NCBI RefSeq assembly: GCF_001605885.1 | Contig: NZ_LRPE01000009.1 | Coordinates: 124,001-188,000 of the forward strand | Length of the DNA: 64,000 nt | Direction: 5' to 3' | Origin: Acinetobacter lactucae | Lineage (GTDB): Bacteria; Pseudomonadota; Gammaproteobacteria; Pseudomonadales; Moraxellaceae | In this document: positions 1-9,970 of the stretch, in pieces | How positions within the stretch are numbered: position 1 is the stretch's first letter | How the letters are laid out: each line of letters opens with the position of its first letter | The notes under the pieces: generated by a model | What the model was told of the DNA's origin: nothing | The model's input: only the letters and a program-made list of their open reading frames with translations | Databases searched by the model: none | Made by a program: the position numbers and the translations under genes

Positions 1-23
1 TCTAAAATCTGAACTTCACTCAT
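1..23 (-). CDS. Partial gene cut by window start (N-terminus only)
   Basis: On the minus strand an ATG at 21-23 follows an excellent ribosome-binding site (AGAGGAAAAG) and opens a frame reading MSEVQIL before the window ends. It lies about 45 bp downstream of the GMC oxidoreductase gene in the same direction, so it is probably the next gene of that operon. An aldehyde dehydrogenase (FeaB-like, oxidising the aldehyde made by the amine oxidase) would fit the context. That is inference only, since seven residues cannot identify a family. Confidence 0.55.
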
Positions 24-66
24 TTTCTTTTCCTCTTTTCATTTCTAAATATTGATATGACAGCAA

Positions 67-1674
67 CTACGCGACCTGATTCAAAATAAAGTCTGCACCA
101 CGTTCTCCAATCATGATGGCAATTGCGTTGGTATTACCGCTTGGAACTTGTGGGCAAATAGAACAATCCACCACACGTAAATTTTTAAAACCATGGACTT
201 TAAGGGTCTGATCCGTGACCGAATCTTGCGGAGTATTGCCCATTTTGCAACTACCAGCGGGGTGATAAACCGTTTTAATGTTCTGGCGCATCCATTTATC
301 AATCGCTTCAATATCATCAGGATCGATATTTGCAGGCTCAATCACTTCTTTGACAATTGCTTTTAATGCGGGCTGTTGTAATAGGCGAAGTCCGGCCTGT
401 ACCGCACGGATATTGGCATCAATATCTTCTTGATGACCTAAATAATTAGGATCAATGACAGGTAAATCTTTAGGATCTTTACTACTTAAACGTAAAGTCC
501 CACGTGCTTTGGGCTGTACATGTCCAACCTTAATCGTAAGGCCATGTGCTTGAGCCACTGATTTTTCACCAGGGGTATTATCGAAATTATCCAGCACAGG
601 TAAAAAATGAAACTGAACATCAGGTCGACCATTGTTATTGGTGTCAATAAAACCACCACCTTCTAGAATATTGGTGGTTAACAATCCTGAACGTGTAAAA
701 CACCACTGTAAAAAGTGTCGTACTGCGGTTAAACCTTGGTCTTCGCCGAGCAGACTATTATTGGTTGTTACTGTCGCATTGACTGACATATGCAAATGAT
801 CATGAAAATTTTCACCTACGGGTAGGTCACGAATACATTCAATGCCGAGCTCATCTAAATGCTGTTTTGGACCAATTCCCGAAAGTAATAAAACCTTAGG
901 ACTACCAATTGCTCCAGCACTTAGAATGACTTCTTTTTGAGCTTGTACTGTAATGGGTGATTTTCCCCCAACGCTATAAGTCACCCCAGTAACCTGATCA
1001 CCTTGAGTTTCAATTTTATGGACTAAGGCATCAGTAATCACCGTGAGATCTGGGTGGTTTTCGACTGACTTTAAATAGGTTTTTGAGGTACTCGCCCGTG
1101 AACCATTTTGAGTAGTAGTTTGATAAAACCCTACACCTGCCTGATCCCAACCATTAATATCATTGACGTAATTCATGCCCATTTGCTGACCTGCTTTAAT
1201 ACAAGCAAGTGTCAAAGGATGGCGATAGCGGTTTTCACTGACAGGTAAAATGCCATCTTGTCCGTGATATTCATTAGCAAGACTTTCATTTTTTTCTGCT
1301 TTTTTAAAAAAAGGCAGTACATGTTGATAAGACCACTGATTGCATCCCCATTCCGTGGCCCATAAATCATAATCCTGACGTTGGCCTCGGCAATAGATCA
1401 TTCCGTTGACCGAGCTTCCGCCTCCCAACACTTTTCCTTGTGCAAGGATCATTTCACGATGATTACAATATTTCTGAGGGACGGTCATGTATTGCCATGA
1501 TTTTTGCTGGAATACTTTAACCACCGTGGCAGGTATGGTATGAAACATACTGCTATCTCGGCTTCCTGCCTCTAAAACAAGAACGCGCCCTGCTTTGGCC
1601 TTTAACAGCCGTGCTGCAACCACACAGCCTGCCGAGCCCGCACCAATCACGATATAGTCATATTGTTTATTCAT
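67..1674 (-). CDS. GMC-family FAD-dependent oxidoreductase (choline/alcohol dehydrogenase-like)
   Basis: 535 aa, full length for a glucose-methanol-choline oxidoreductase. The N-terminal Rossmann motif is IGAGSAGCVVAARLL (FAD binding, residues about 10-24). The first GMC signature is around residues 80-105 (GKVLGGGSSVNGMIYCRG), the second near 250-270 (SAGAIGSPKVLLLSGIGP), and the C-terminal catalytic region reads VYHPAGSCKMG with the usual His. The start is set by AGGTGAAATCAG just upstream. Members oxidise primary alcohols to aldehydes; the substrate here is unknown. It sits in line with the porin and amine oxidase genes, so it may act on alcohols or amino-alcohols related to the amine oxidase substrates. 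BetA-type choline dehydrogenase is the alternative, but no bet genes are adjacent. Confidence 0.9.
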   Translation of the reverse strand: MNKQYDYIVIGAGSAGCVVAARLLKAKAGRVLVLEAGSRDSSMFHTIPATVVKVFQQKSWQYMTVPQKYCNHREMILAQGKVLGGGSSVNGMIYCRGQRQDYDLWATEWGCNQWSYQHVLPFFKKAEKNESLANEYHGQDGILPVSENRYRHPLTLACIKAGQQMGMNYVNDINGWDQAGVGFYQTTTQNGSRASTSKTYLKSVENHPDLTVITDALVHKIETQGDQVTGVTYSVGGKSPITVQAQKEVILSAGAIGSPKVLLLSGIGPKQHLDELGIECIRDLPVGENFHDHLHMSVNATVTTNNSLLGEDQGLTAVRHFLQWCFTRSGLLTTNILEGGGFIDTNNNGRPDVQFHFLPVLDNFDNTPGEKSVAQAHGLTIKVGHVQPKARGTLRLSSKDPKDLPVIDPNYLGHQEDIDANIRAVQAGLRLLQQPALKAIVKEVIEPANIDPDDIEAIDKWMRQNIKTVYHPAGSCKMGNTPQDSVTDQTLKVHGFKNLRVVDCSICPQVPSGNTNAIAIMIGERGADFILNQVA

Positions 1675-1739
1675 CTGATTTCACCTAAGTTTATTTTTAT
1701 GAATGCACCGTCAATAAACACGGTCTCCTTTGCTCTGAT

Positions 1740-3017
1740 TTAATAGATGTATTGCAGAATTAACTGTGCATACACATTAGTTTTGTCATCGTAGTTTTGA
1801 GTACCACCACTATGGATATCGTGTTTCGGTTTATAGAGTCCCACTAAAGGAATAACGTTGAATTTTTTATTAACCGACCAAACCGAAAATACATCCAGTT
1901 CATGTCCATCTACATTAGTTAAAGATTCATTAACTGTTTTGAACTTATAGGCCAAAGCACCTAACATAAAGTTTTCTTTTAGATTCATACTGTAAGAAAC
2001 TTGGTGAATGTCTGCATTTTTGTTAAATGGGCCAGCATAATTTCCTGCAACTTCACCTTGAAACCACGTACCGAACCCGACTGTATTTCCATAAAACATC
2101 GGATCGTATTGGTCTGAAAAATGGCTAAAACGGTAGCCTAATGAGGGCATATATTTTGAAGATAAAAAGTTATAGTTCAGCGCCAAGTAGCTTGCATTTT
2201 CTTGACTATCTTTTTTATCTTGCACAACAAACTCAGTTTTAACTTGTAGTTCTGGCAAAGGTTGATAATTCAAACGTAAAGCATAATTTTTAAGATCTTC
2301 CCGCCCTGAAACTTGCTCAACATCTTCAAGGTCTAATACATTTAAGTAAGTAAATCCAACACCTTTATCTTTAAGCTGATACATCAGATCGGTTACAAAG
2401 AGTTCAGGTGAAAATTGTGCTTTATTGTCCGATTTTAAATAAGCCAGTTTTAGCGTTGTATTCTCTTGCGGTTTGTATTGAAGCAAACTGGTAAAATCAA
2501 AACTTCGACGGGCTGCCAGATAATATGCTCCGCCCCGATCAAGTGCGCCATCCGCAGGTGTTTTACCGAGGTTTAATGCATCACCCGCAATAAAAAACCC
2601 GTCACCAATCATGATATTTTGTCGACCAATACTTAGATCATAGGTCGTTAACTCATCTTTATTGGGGCCATCTTTAAAACCCAAGATCCATTCATTCACA
2701 TCTGTTTTGCGTTCTTTACCATTACTATTTTGGCCTGCATCGCCATCGCCAAATGTTGCTGAGCTAATACCACTCAAGCTTGCATAGAGTTGATTGTTTT
2801 TAAAGGCGTATTGTCCTTTAGCACCATATTTAAGATGACCTTCTTGCCAATTGATTCTTTCGTCATCTAGGTTTTCGCTGTTATAGCTTTTACCGCTACT
2901 AAAAGCCCCAAAAGTTGCTTCAAAAGTCGGTTTAATTTCAAGCTCGCCAGCATGCACAGTTGAAAAAAATGAGACAAAGAGAGTCCCTCTCATAACTTGA
3001 GAAAGTAGAGTTTTCAT
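1740..3017 (-). CDS. Outer-membrane beta-barrel protein, putative porin
   Basis: 425 aa with a Sec signal peptide ending at about residue 23 (SFFSTVHA) and no lipobox. The mature part is rich in alternating aromatic/polar beta strands and ends in a terminal aromatic residue (LILQYIY), the usual outer-membrane insertion signal. Ribosome-binding site AAGGAATTTTGT precedes the ATG. I do not recognise a precise family; it resembles the substrate-specific porins that Acinetobacter and Pseudomonas place beside catabolic genes. Its position directly downstream of the amine oxidase suggests uptake of an aromatic amine or a product, which is inference. Confidence 0.75.
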   Translation of the reverse strand: MKTLLSQVMRGTLFVSFFSTVHAGELEIKPTFEATFGAFSSGKSYNSENLDDERINWQEGHLKYGAKGQYAFKNNQLYASLSGISSATFGDGDAGQNSNGKERKTDVNEWILGFKDGPNKDELTTYDLSIGRQNIMIGDGFFIAGDALNLGKTPADGALDRGGAYYLAARRSFDFTSLLQYKPQENTTLKLAYLKSDNKAQFSPELFVTDLMYQLKDKGVGFTYLNVLDLEDVEQVSGREDLKNYALRLNYQPLPELQVKTEFVVQDKKDSQENASYLALNYNFLSSKYMPSLGYRFSHFSDQYDPMFYGNTVGFGTWFQGEVAGNYAGPFNKNADIHQVSYSMNLKENFMLGALAYKFKTVNESLTNVDGHELDVFSVWSVNKKFNVIPLVGLYKPKHDIHSGGTQNYDDKTNVYAQLILQYIY

Positions 3018-3100
3018 ACAAAATTCCTTTTTTGTGAATGGTCTACCAGACGCTAAGAGTGGGTAACCGATTCGTTACCCATCTCGCGTGATACACGTCT

Positions 3101-5425
3101 TTAGTGATGGTCGTGCTGCGTGTTTTGCTCTTCTTCGCCCAAGTTTAAAGTCGGCGTATTGTCAAAGAAGTTCCACGGTTTGATCAGTGTATTCACCCAC
3201 TCTGTCGGCATGATTGGCCATTCTTCAGCACGTGCCACATGGGTTGTGCCTGTTGTCATCCACACCACAAGATCTTTATTTTCAATATTTTCATTGTTGC
3301 TAATAAACTGACCTAAACCTGTGTCATGAGTCGAACGGTTTGAATATTTACCTTCAGGATAGCGTTCATCCTGATTATATTGCGTCACCCAAATTTGCTT
3401 ATCCATAAAGTTCAAACGTTTAAATAACCATTCATCTTTAGAAAAATTAGCACCCTTCGCCACAGGGTGTGTTCCACCTGCAAAAGGAATGAGCTGATAA
3501 GAAACAGGGTTTCCTAATTTATTTTCCTTGTTGAAATTAGTTAGTAAGCGAATGGTAGACGGATCAAATTTTTCAGCTGCATTTTGCTCATTGGTAATGA
3601 CTTTACTGTCAATTTGCATTGTACTTGTACGCACCCCACCTCGGTCATTGGCCTTAACCACAGGATCCATGTGCATAAAGCTGTTGTTCTCACCATCAAC
3701 ATCCATGTCTAAGCGGAAGTTATAGATGTGTTGATGGGTTGTACCCACAATATTATGGTCAATTAAAGTGCCATATTTAGTGTCTTCTTTTGCGGTACTG
3801 TCATGCATGGTGCGTGCTTTAACGCCTTTAACCGCTTCAATACCTGTAGCACCTGCATTAATGCCAATCACGCCATTTTGAGCAAATACCCAGTCAAACA
3901 TGTAATCGTAGTTACCCACTGTGCTAATCCAGCGTACTACAAGTTCACGGCGTGCTTCACTGGCATCTTGATCACCAAATATTTCTTGATGTTTATATTC
4001 AGGGCCAGCATAGCGCTCAAAAATTGCAATCGCATTTGGAATCACTTGTGGCTGGCCTTTATAGTCTGCAATCACTGCATCAAGTAACACCGCATTTTCT
4101 GGTGCATCGGTCCCAAGTTGAATGGCTGATGTGAGTGTTCCCATTCCGTACTCACCAGAGTCCAGATAAGACTTAAAGTACCATCCCATGTCAGGGTCAC
4201 CATATGGAACTACCATTCCACCAAGGTTACCTTCATACATGACTTTACGTTTTACGCCTTTATCTTTATATGTCACGGTTGAAAGCTGTAAGCCAACACG
4301 AGAATCTAAAGCCACATGGAAACACCAATTACCCCAATGTACTGTTTGTCCTGTAATAGAAAAGTTCTTGCCTTCGGGTTCACTAATATTCAACGGTTTG
4401 ATTTTCGGTGGTTTGGTATTTTTAGTAGCATAAGGACGGTCTACCATTGGAACTGGAATCATGGCTCCTTCTTCGATTTTAATAATTTTTTCTTTATCTA
4501 AATCAACCACAGCCACCAAGTTTTCAATTGGATGTGCCCAATAGTTACCATCACCAGTATCTAGATACGACACAACTTTTAAAACATTAAGTTGTTTATC
4601 CAAGCCATCTTTACCGCCAAAATATCCAACAGTTAATGGATTCGTAATGACTTTCTTAACATCTGTTACACCACGCTTGCGTAAAGCATCCTGATATTCT
4701 TTACTCGCTTCAATCACACGCTGTACAGTTTCAAAGTTATCGAGCAAGACCATTCCATGAGTATCTTTAAGTACATTCCATTTTATGACTTGCTGAGTGT
4801 TAAGGTTAACTTCACCTTCAATCGCTTGGTTGCCTTTTAGCAAAATGAAAGATGCAATTCGAGCGTCTTTATATTCTTTATGATTAATAAAATAATCCCA
4901 AACTTTTGCTTTTTCTGGCTCTTTTAGTTTTAATTCGGCAAAACGCATATTTTTATAGGCATATTTTGAGCGATTAATGACATCAAATGTCTTTTTAATT
5001 TCGTCAGAATTTAAACTATTGAGTGGATGAAACGTATTTTCAACTTTAAAAGTTTGATCTAAACCAGACTGAAATACTTCATTAAAGAAGTCTTTTCCAA
5101 TAACAGGTTTATTATCTTTAATTAATAGTGGGACGCTTAATTTTAGAGGTTTGCCATTCACTAAAACCTGATTTGAGTTTGGCTTGGCTCTTACCACGAT
5201 AGAGCCTTTGGTAATCATATAAGTATTAGTAAAATCGTCTTTGACAACTTTAGCGCCTTGCTCACTCATGTTTTGGTAAAGAGATACCATTTCAGCTTTT
5301 CCACCATGAGCAAAAGCTTGAGTATTTAATCCCCAAAAGCTTGCAGCTATTGATAAGTTAAGCGCTAATATCTTTTGTATGTCATTCAATAATCGTTGTT
5401 TACGCATTGGTTTCATCCTTTTCAT
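3101..5425 (-). CDS. tynA: Copper-containing primary amine oxidase (TynA-type)
   Basis: 774 aa with a signal peptide of about 40 residues (cleavage near QAFAHG), so periplasmic. It oxidatively deaminates primary amines such as phenylethylamine or tyramine to aldehyde, ammonia and H2O2. The topaquinone-forming tyrosine is in TVGNYDY (Tyr506, codon 3908-3910), and the copper-binding H-x-H pair is in THQHIYNF. The extra N-terminal domain matches the E. coli enzyme's length. The start is uncertain: ATG codons occur at residues 1, 4 and 7. Residue 1 has CAGGGATAG upstream, while residue 7 has AAAAGG nine bases upstream. The feaR-like regulator lies upstream and the porin and GMC genes downstream on the same strand. 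Confidence 0.95.
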   Translation of the reverse strand: MKRMKPMRKQRLLNDIQKILALNLSIAASFWGLNTQAFAHGGKAEMVSLYQNMSEQGAKVVKDDFTNTYMITKGSIVVRAKPNSNQVLVNGKPLKLSVPLLIKDNKPVIGKDFFNEVFQSGLDQTFKVENTFHPLNSLNSDEIKKTFDVINRSKYAYKNMRFAELKLKEPEKAKVWDYFINHKEYKDARIASFILLKGNQAIEGEVNLNTQQVIKWNVLKDTHGMVLLDNFETVQRVIEASKEYQDALRKRGVTDVKKVITNPLTVGYFGGKDGLDKQLNVLKVVSYLDTGDGNYWAHPIENLVAVVDLDKEKIIKIEEGAMIPVPMVDRPYATKNTKPPKIKPLNISEPEGKNFSITGQTVHWGNWCFHVALDSRVGLQLSTVTYKDKGVKRKVMYEGNLGGMVVPYGDPDMGWYFKSYLDSGEYGMGTLTSAIQLGTDAPENAVLLDAVIADYKGQPQVIPNAIAIFERYAGPEYKHQEIFGDQDASEARRELVVRWISTVGNYDYMFDWVFAQNGVIGINAGATGIEAVKGVKARTMHDSTAKEDTKYGTLIDHNIVGTTHQHIYNFRLDMDVDGENNSFMHMDPVVKANDRGGVRTSTMQIDSKVITNEQNAAEKFDPSTIRLLTNFNKENKLGNPVSYQLIPFAGGTHPVAKGANFSKDEWLFKRLNFMDKQIWVTQYNQDERYPEGKYSNRSTHDTGLGQFISNNENIENKDLVVWMTTGTTHVARAEEWPIMPTEWVNTLIKPWNFFDNTPTLNLGEEEQNTQHDHH

Positions 5426-5571
5426 CTATCCCTGAACTATCTGAATCAGACAGTTAAAATGCACTTTCCCATGTGTGAAATTCATTAAATAAACTTAATA
5501 GTTCTATGCTTATTAAGCTCATCCAACCTGTTCTAATTAATTTAATTTCAACACACTTGCATGGGGCTAGC

Positions 5572-5609
5572 TTGTTCAAGAATGACCTAGAACTTGTCTA
5601 AAAATGACA
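5572..5609. promoter_or_regulatory. Tandem 16-bp direct repeat, candidate FeaR operator for tynA
   Basis: TTGTTCAAGAATGACC (5572-5587) and TTGTCTAAAAATGACA (5594-5609) agree at 12 of 16 positions and start 22 bp apart, about two helical turns. AraC-family activators typically bind such direct repeats on one face of DNA. The site lies between feaR and tynA, about 150-185 bp upstream of the tynA start. Assignment to FeaR is inferred from position and spacing. Confidence 0.5.
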
Positions 5610-5624
5610 TCAAGAGAGGAATGT

Positions 5625-6539
5625 TTAAGCTGTCATCCCCTCTCTAAATTCTTTAGGAGAAATGCCATAAGTCTTTTTAAAGATTTTTGAAAAATGAGCG
5701 CCGTCCCAAAAACCCCACTTCAAGGCAATCTGGGTAATCGAGCTTTGTTTATTTCTTTTATCGAGTAAATCTGCTTTGACTTTTTCTAGGCGTTTGAGCT
5801 GTATATATTTGTTAATAGATAAATTTTCTTGAAGGAATAAACGGTAAAGATGACGTAGTGATACACCAATATGCTCTGCAATTAATTTGGGTGTTAAATC
5901 TGGTTTTGCTAAGTTCTCAATAATAAAACGCTCGGCTTTTTCCATCAGGTTATTTGAGCTATTAATATTTTTATAATTAATTGTGGGTTTGATTAAGGCA
6001 ATCAGCGCATCTTCAAAAGCATTACCATCTTCGGTCGCATACCAAAGCTTGATGTTTTCGGGAGACATATTTTTCAAAATATTTTTGAGTAAAAAACCGC
6101 TCATATTTTGAGTAATGAGTTTTCCAAAATATTCGGTACTAATATTTTCTTTAAGTAATTTTTCACGCGACAGGTGTACTGAAATCTGGCTGACTAAGCC
6201 TTGCGGGTACATCGAAATGGTTTCAACCGGGTCCACCAACACAATATCGCCTTCATTCAGGCTTAGCGTTTCATTTTTATATTCGAGCAGCATTTTTCCC
6301 GAATACTGCAAAATCAAAAAGCAAAAACGATTATTCACTCGATCGATTTCATCAGCTTTTCGGACAATCTTATTTGCATTATTTCTAATGAACGCAATTT
6401 CGGTATCACCCAATAAAAAGCATTGAACTTCTCCAATGAATAAATTACGGGTGCCGTCAAAATCTGTTTCAAAATTTCCGCAAACATTCTTGATATGGTG
6501 TGTCCAATTCAACAATGCGTCACTTACATATTGGTTCAT
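5625..6539 (-). CDS. feaR: AraC-family transcriptional activator, FeaR-like
   Basis: 304 aa, the length of E. coli FeaR (about 301). The N-terminal third shows the FeaR-type start (WxxxIKNVCGNFET) and a cupin-like effector domain. The C-terminal ~100 residues carry the double helix-turn-helix of AraC/XylS proteins (LIAEHIGVSLRHLYRLF and ITQIALKWGFWDGAHFSKIFKKTYGISPKEFR). In E. coli FeaR activates tynA and feaB in response to aromatic amines or aldehydes. Here the gene lies just upstream of tynA in the same direction, which supports the same role. Ribosome-binding site AGGTAAGGG abuts the ATG. A different AraC specificity cannot be excluded. Confidence 0.85.
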   Translation of the reverse strand: MNQYVSDALLNWTHHIKNVCGNFETDFDGTRNLFIGEVQCFLLGDTEIAFIRNNANKIVRKADEIDRVNNRFCFLILQYSGKMLLEYKNETLSLNEGDIVLVDPVETISMYPQGLVSQISVHLSREKLLKENISTEYFGKLITQNMSGFLLKNILKNMSPENIKLWYATEDGNAFEDALIALIKPTINYKNINSSNNLMEKAERFIIENLAKPDLTPKLIAEHIGVSLRHLYRLFLQENLSINKYIQLKRLEKVKADLLDKRNKQSSITQIALKWGFWDGAHFSKIFKKTYGISPKEFREGMTA

Positions 6540-6697
6540 CCCTTACCTCTCTATACACGTGCTACAGCGAAACATTTTCTTTCGCTGTAGTTCACTGTCT
6601 TGGCTTATTTGCAATCATGTTTTATAGATAAACAAATTGTGTGCCAAAAATTCCTTATCCTTGGAATTGTTTTGATGATAGTCAGCTAGATGTAAAG

Positions 6698-6728
6698 AAG
6701 CTGATAAATCAATTCAATTTATCAGCTT
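6698..6728 (-). terminator. Terminator hairpin after iacG
   Basis: A perfect 12-bp inverted repeat (6698-6709 and 6717-6728, arm AAGCTGATAAAT) with a 7-nt loop lies 9 bp past the iacG stop. On the minus strand it is followed by a short U-rich stretch (TTCTTTA). It probably ends the iac operon. Confidence 0.7.
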
Positions 6729-6736
6729 AATGGGGC

Positions 6737-7738
<1,002 letters not shown>

Positions 7739-8692
7739 TTAGATATCTAAAACTAGTCTCGGTGTTTTAGAGCGCGAACAGCACACCAATATTTGTTCAT
7801 TGCTGGCTTTTTCTTCATCAGTAAAGTAAACATCTCGATGGTCAGGTTCGCCTTCAATCACATCGCACATACAGGTTCCGCATACGCCTTGCTCACAAGA
7901 CATTTCAATCTCGATGCCTTCTTTAGCCAATGCCTGCAATATGGTTTCACCTGCTTCAACCATAATGATTTTTCCGCTACGCTCAGCCACCACCTCGAAG
8001 GAATCTCCAGATGTGTCAGTTTCGACTTGGAAATATTCTTTGTGGATTTGCTGCTCAGGAAAGTCGTGAGTCGTAGCAAGGTTAATCACCCAGTCCATAA
8101 AACCGACTGGACCACAGGTGTAAATATGACTCTCAAGGTCAATATCTTTAATGGCAGATTCAAAAAATGCTCTATGGCTTGCACCTTCGGATTTAAAATG
8201 GAAGGTTGTGTACTTGGCTAACTCACCATTTTTAATTTCATCAACAAAAGCACAGTTTTCTGGGCTAGCGCCGCAGTAATGAAGCTCAAATGATTCGCCT
8301 TCATGTGCAAGTTGATATGCCATCGTAATTAACGGCGTAATCCCGATACCACCGCCAATCAATACACTGTGTTTGGCTTTTAAAAGTGGAAATAAATTTT
8401 TTGGCTCACTGACCTGAATTTGCATGCCATCTTTAATTTCATCAAAAGCCGAGATTGAGCCACCACGTGATTCAGGATCACGTAAAATTCCAAGGCGAAA
8501 TTTACCTTCGTCATTTGGATTTTGGCAAAGTGAATATTGGCGCACCATGCCATTCGGTAAGTGCACATCAATATGCGCACCTGCTTCCACTTTTGGCAAT
8601 GTTGTAGAAGTTGCAGATTCAAATTCCATGACTGCAATATTTCCACCTTCAACATGGCGATTTTTAACGACAACATCATAAAGTGTAGTCAT
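7739..8692 (-). CDS. iacF: Oxidoreductase with FNR and C-terminal 2Fe-2S ferredoxin domains (IacF)
   Basis: 317 aa, phthalate-dioxygenase-reductase architecture. An FMN/NAD-binding reductase half contains RQYSLCQNP and the nucleotide-binding GGGIGITPL, with CGP near residue 207. It is followed by a plant-type ferredoxin domain with Cys ligands CEQGVCGTCMC and a distal Cys pair LVCCSR. It passes electrons from NAD(P)H to the Rieske oxygenase IacC/IacD encoded two genes upstream. The gene is 34 bp after iacE on the same strand. Confidence 0.9.
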   Translation of the reverse strand: MTTLYDVVVKNRHVEGGNIAVMEFESATSTTLPKVEAGAHIDVHLPNGMVRQYSLCQNPNDEGKFRLGILRDPESRGGSISAFDEIKDGMQIQVSEPKNLFPLLKAKHSVLIGGGIGITPLITMAYQLAHEGESFELHYCGASPENCAFVDEIKNGELAKYTTFHFKSEGASHRAFFESAIKDIDLESHIYTCGPVGFMDWVINLATTHDFPEQQIHKEYFQVETDTSGDSFEVVAERSGKIIMVEAGETILQALAKEGIEIEMSCEQGVCGTCMCDVIEGEPDHRDVYFTDEEKASNEQILVCCSRSKTPRLVLDI

Positions 8693-8726
8693 GATTCAAC
8701 TCCCTTTTCATGGTTAAGCTCTTGGC

Positions 8727-9464
8727 TTAACGCATGAATAAACCACCGTTAATATCCCATGTTGCACCAGTCACAAACCCCGCATTTGGACTCGCGAGCA
8801 AGCCACAAGTTTCAGCAATGAAATACATACTTCCTAAGGCTTTAACCGGAATATTCTGGATGAACTGTTCCATTTTTTCGTCTGACACCACACTATGAAC
8901 AATTGGTGATTCCATTGGACCCGGTGCAACCGCATTGACGGTTACCCCTTTTGCCGCAAACTCTTTGGCAAAAATTTTGGTTAATGTCACAATGGCACCT
9001 TTGGTTGCCGCATAGTGTGCACCCGTTGCAGTACCGCCATTTTGTCCCGCTAACGACGCCATATTAATGATGCGTCCATAGCCTTTTTTAGCCATATATT
9101 GGCCAATAATTTGACAAGCCTGAAAGGTGCCGCGTTGGTTGACTTGGGTGACCCAATCAAAATCGGCTGCGGTAATTTCTAATACCGGAGTTGCCTTGGT
9201 GACGGTGGCATTGTTAATCAACACATCAAGTTTAGAAAATTTCTCTTCAATCCACTGTACGGCAGCATGAAAATCTGCTTCGACAGAAATATCTAATTTT
9301 ACTGGAAACATATTTTGTGCATATTGACTTTGTGCCTTGGCATTTTCGGCTTTTTCAAGCGTGCTTGCTGACAAAATCACTTGATGGCCTTGGCTCGCAA
9401 AATATTCAGCAATGACATTACCGAGTCCAGAAGCAGCACCTGTCACTAAAACAACCTGTTTCAT
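8727..9464 (-). CDS. iacE: Short-chain dehydrogenase/reductase (IacE)
   Basis: 245 aa classical SDR. It has the cofactor motif GAASGLGNVIAEYF at residues 8-21, NNATV near residue 85, the catalytic YAATKG (Tyr-x-x-x-Lys) near residue 155, and AVAPGPMESP after it. In the characterised iac pathway IacE takes part in the early steps that turn the hydroxylated indole-acetate into a dioxindole-type intermediate. It lies between the Rieske small subunit and its reductase, with an 11-bp gap to iacD. Confidence 0.88.
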   Translation of the reverse strand: MKQVVLVTGAASGLGNVIAEYFASQGHQVILSASTLEKAENAKAQSQYAQNMFPVKLDISVEADFHAAVQWIEEKFSKLDVLINNATVTKATPVLEITAADFDWVTQVNQRGTFQACQIIGQYMAKKGYGRIINMASLAGQNGGTATGAHYAATKGAIVTLTKIFAKEFAAKGVTVNAVAPGPMESPIVHSVVSDEKMEQFIQNIPVKALGSMYFIAETCGLLASPNAGFVTGATWDINGGLFMR

Positions 9465-9474
9465 GTTACCGCTC

Positions 9475-9960
9475 CTAAAGAATGTAGCTAATGCCAGCTA
9501 AAGTATCGGTCGAATTAACCAAGTTAATGATTTTACGGTTAATCTTAAAACCTGTAGCTGCATCACGAGTCAAATGGTAAGTAATATCTGCGGTGTAATG
9601 CTTAAGGTTTTCTTTACGGAATTCACGTAAGTTTTGGGCACAACGCAAAACGATTTCATCATCTTGATCTTGAACAATGCGCACACGAGAAACGCTACGC
9701 ACCGTATTTGCCTTAGGCGCTGTAGAAATCGCTTCACCATTTTCAAGACGCTCTACACGTAAAGTACGCATATGATTATCGTCATAGGCATAATTTAAGT
9801 TGTTTTCATAGTCCGTTAGGTTTGGGTCAATCGGAATGATATAAACGCCTTTTTCATTCCATAAATTGAGCCATTCACGGTATTCACTGTGATCTAACAT
9901 ATCTGCTTCAGCCCAGATGAAAGCAGTGACTTCATTTAATAATTGCAGATTCATATTCAT
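9475..9960 (-). CDS. iacD: Aromatic-ring dioxygenase small (beta) subunit (IacD)
   Basis: 161 aa, the normal length for the beta subunit of ring-hydroxylating dioxygenases. It has the alpha+beta NTF2-like pattern with the characteristic N-terminal AFIWAEADMLDHSEYREWLNLW and the central ENLKHYTADITYHLTRD segment. It pairs with the Rieske alpha subunit IacC, whose gene ends 10 bp upstream. AAGGAGAGAGCA gives an ideal ribosome-binding site for the ATG at 9960. Confidence 0.9.
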   Translation of the reverse strand: MNMNLQLLNEVTAFIWAEADMLDHSEYREWLNLWNEKGVYIIPIDPNLTDYENNLNYAYDDNHMRTLRVERLENGEAISTAPKANTVRSVSRVRIVQDQDDEIVLRCAQNLREFRKENLKHYTADITYHLTRDAATGFKINRKIINLVNSTDTLAGISYIL

Positions 9961-9970
9961 TGCTCTCTCC

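Noticed and set aside
3803..4501. Several plus-strand open frames of 60-94 codons
   Set aside because: They lie opposite tynA, lack ribosome-binding sites and have no recognisable sequence; tynA is unmistakable with its topaquinone site.
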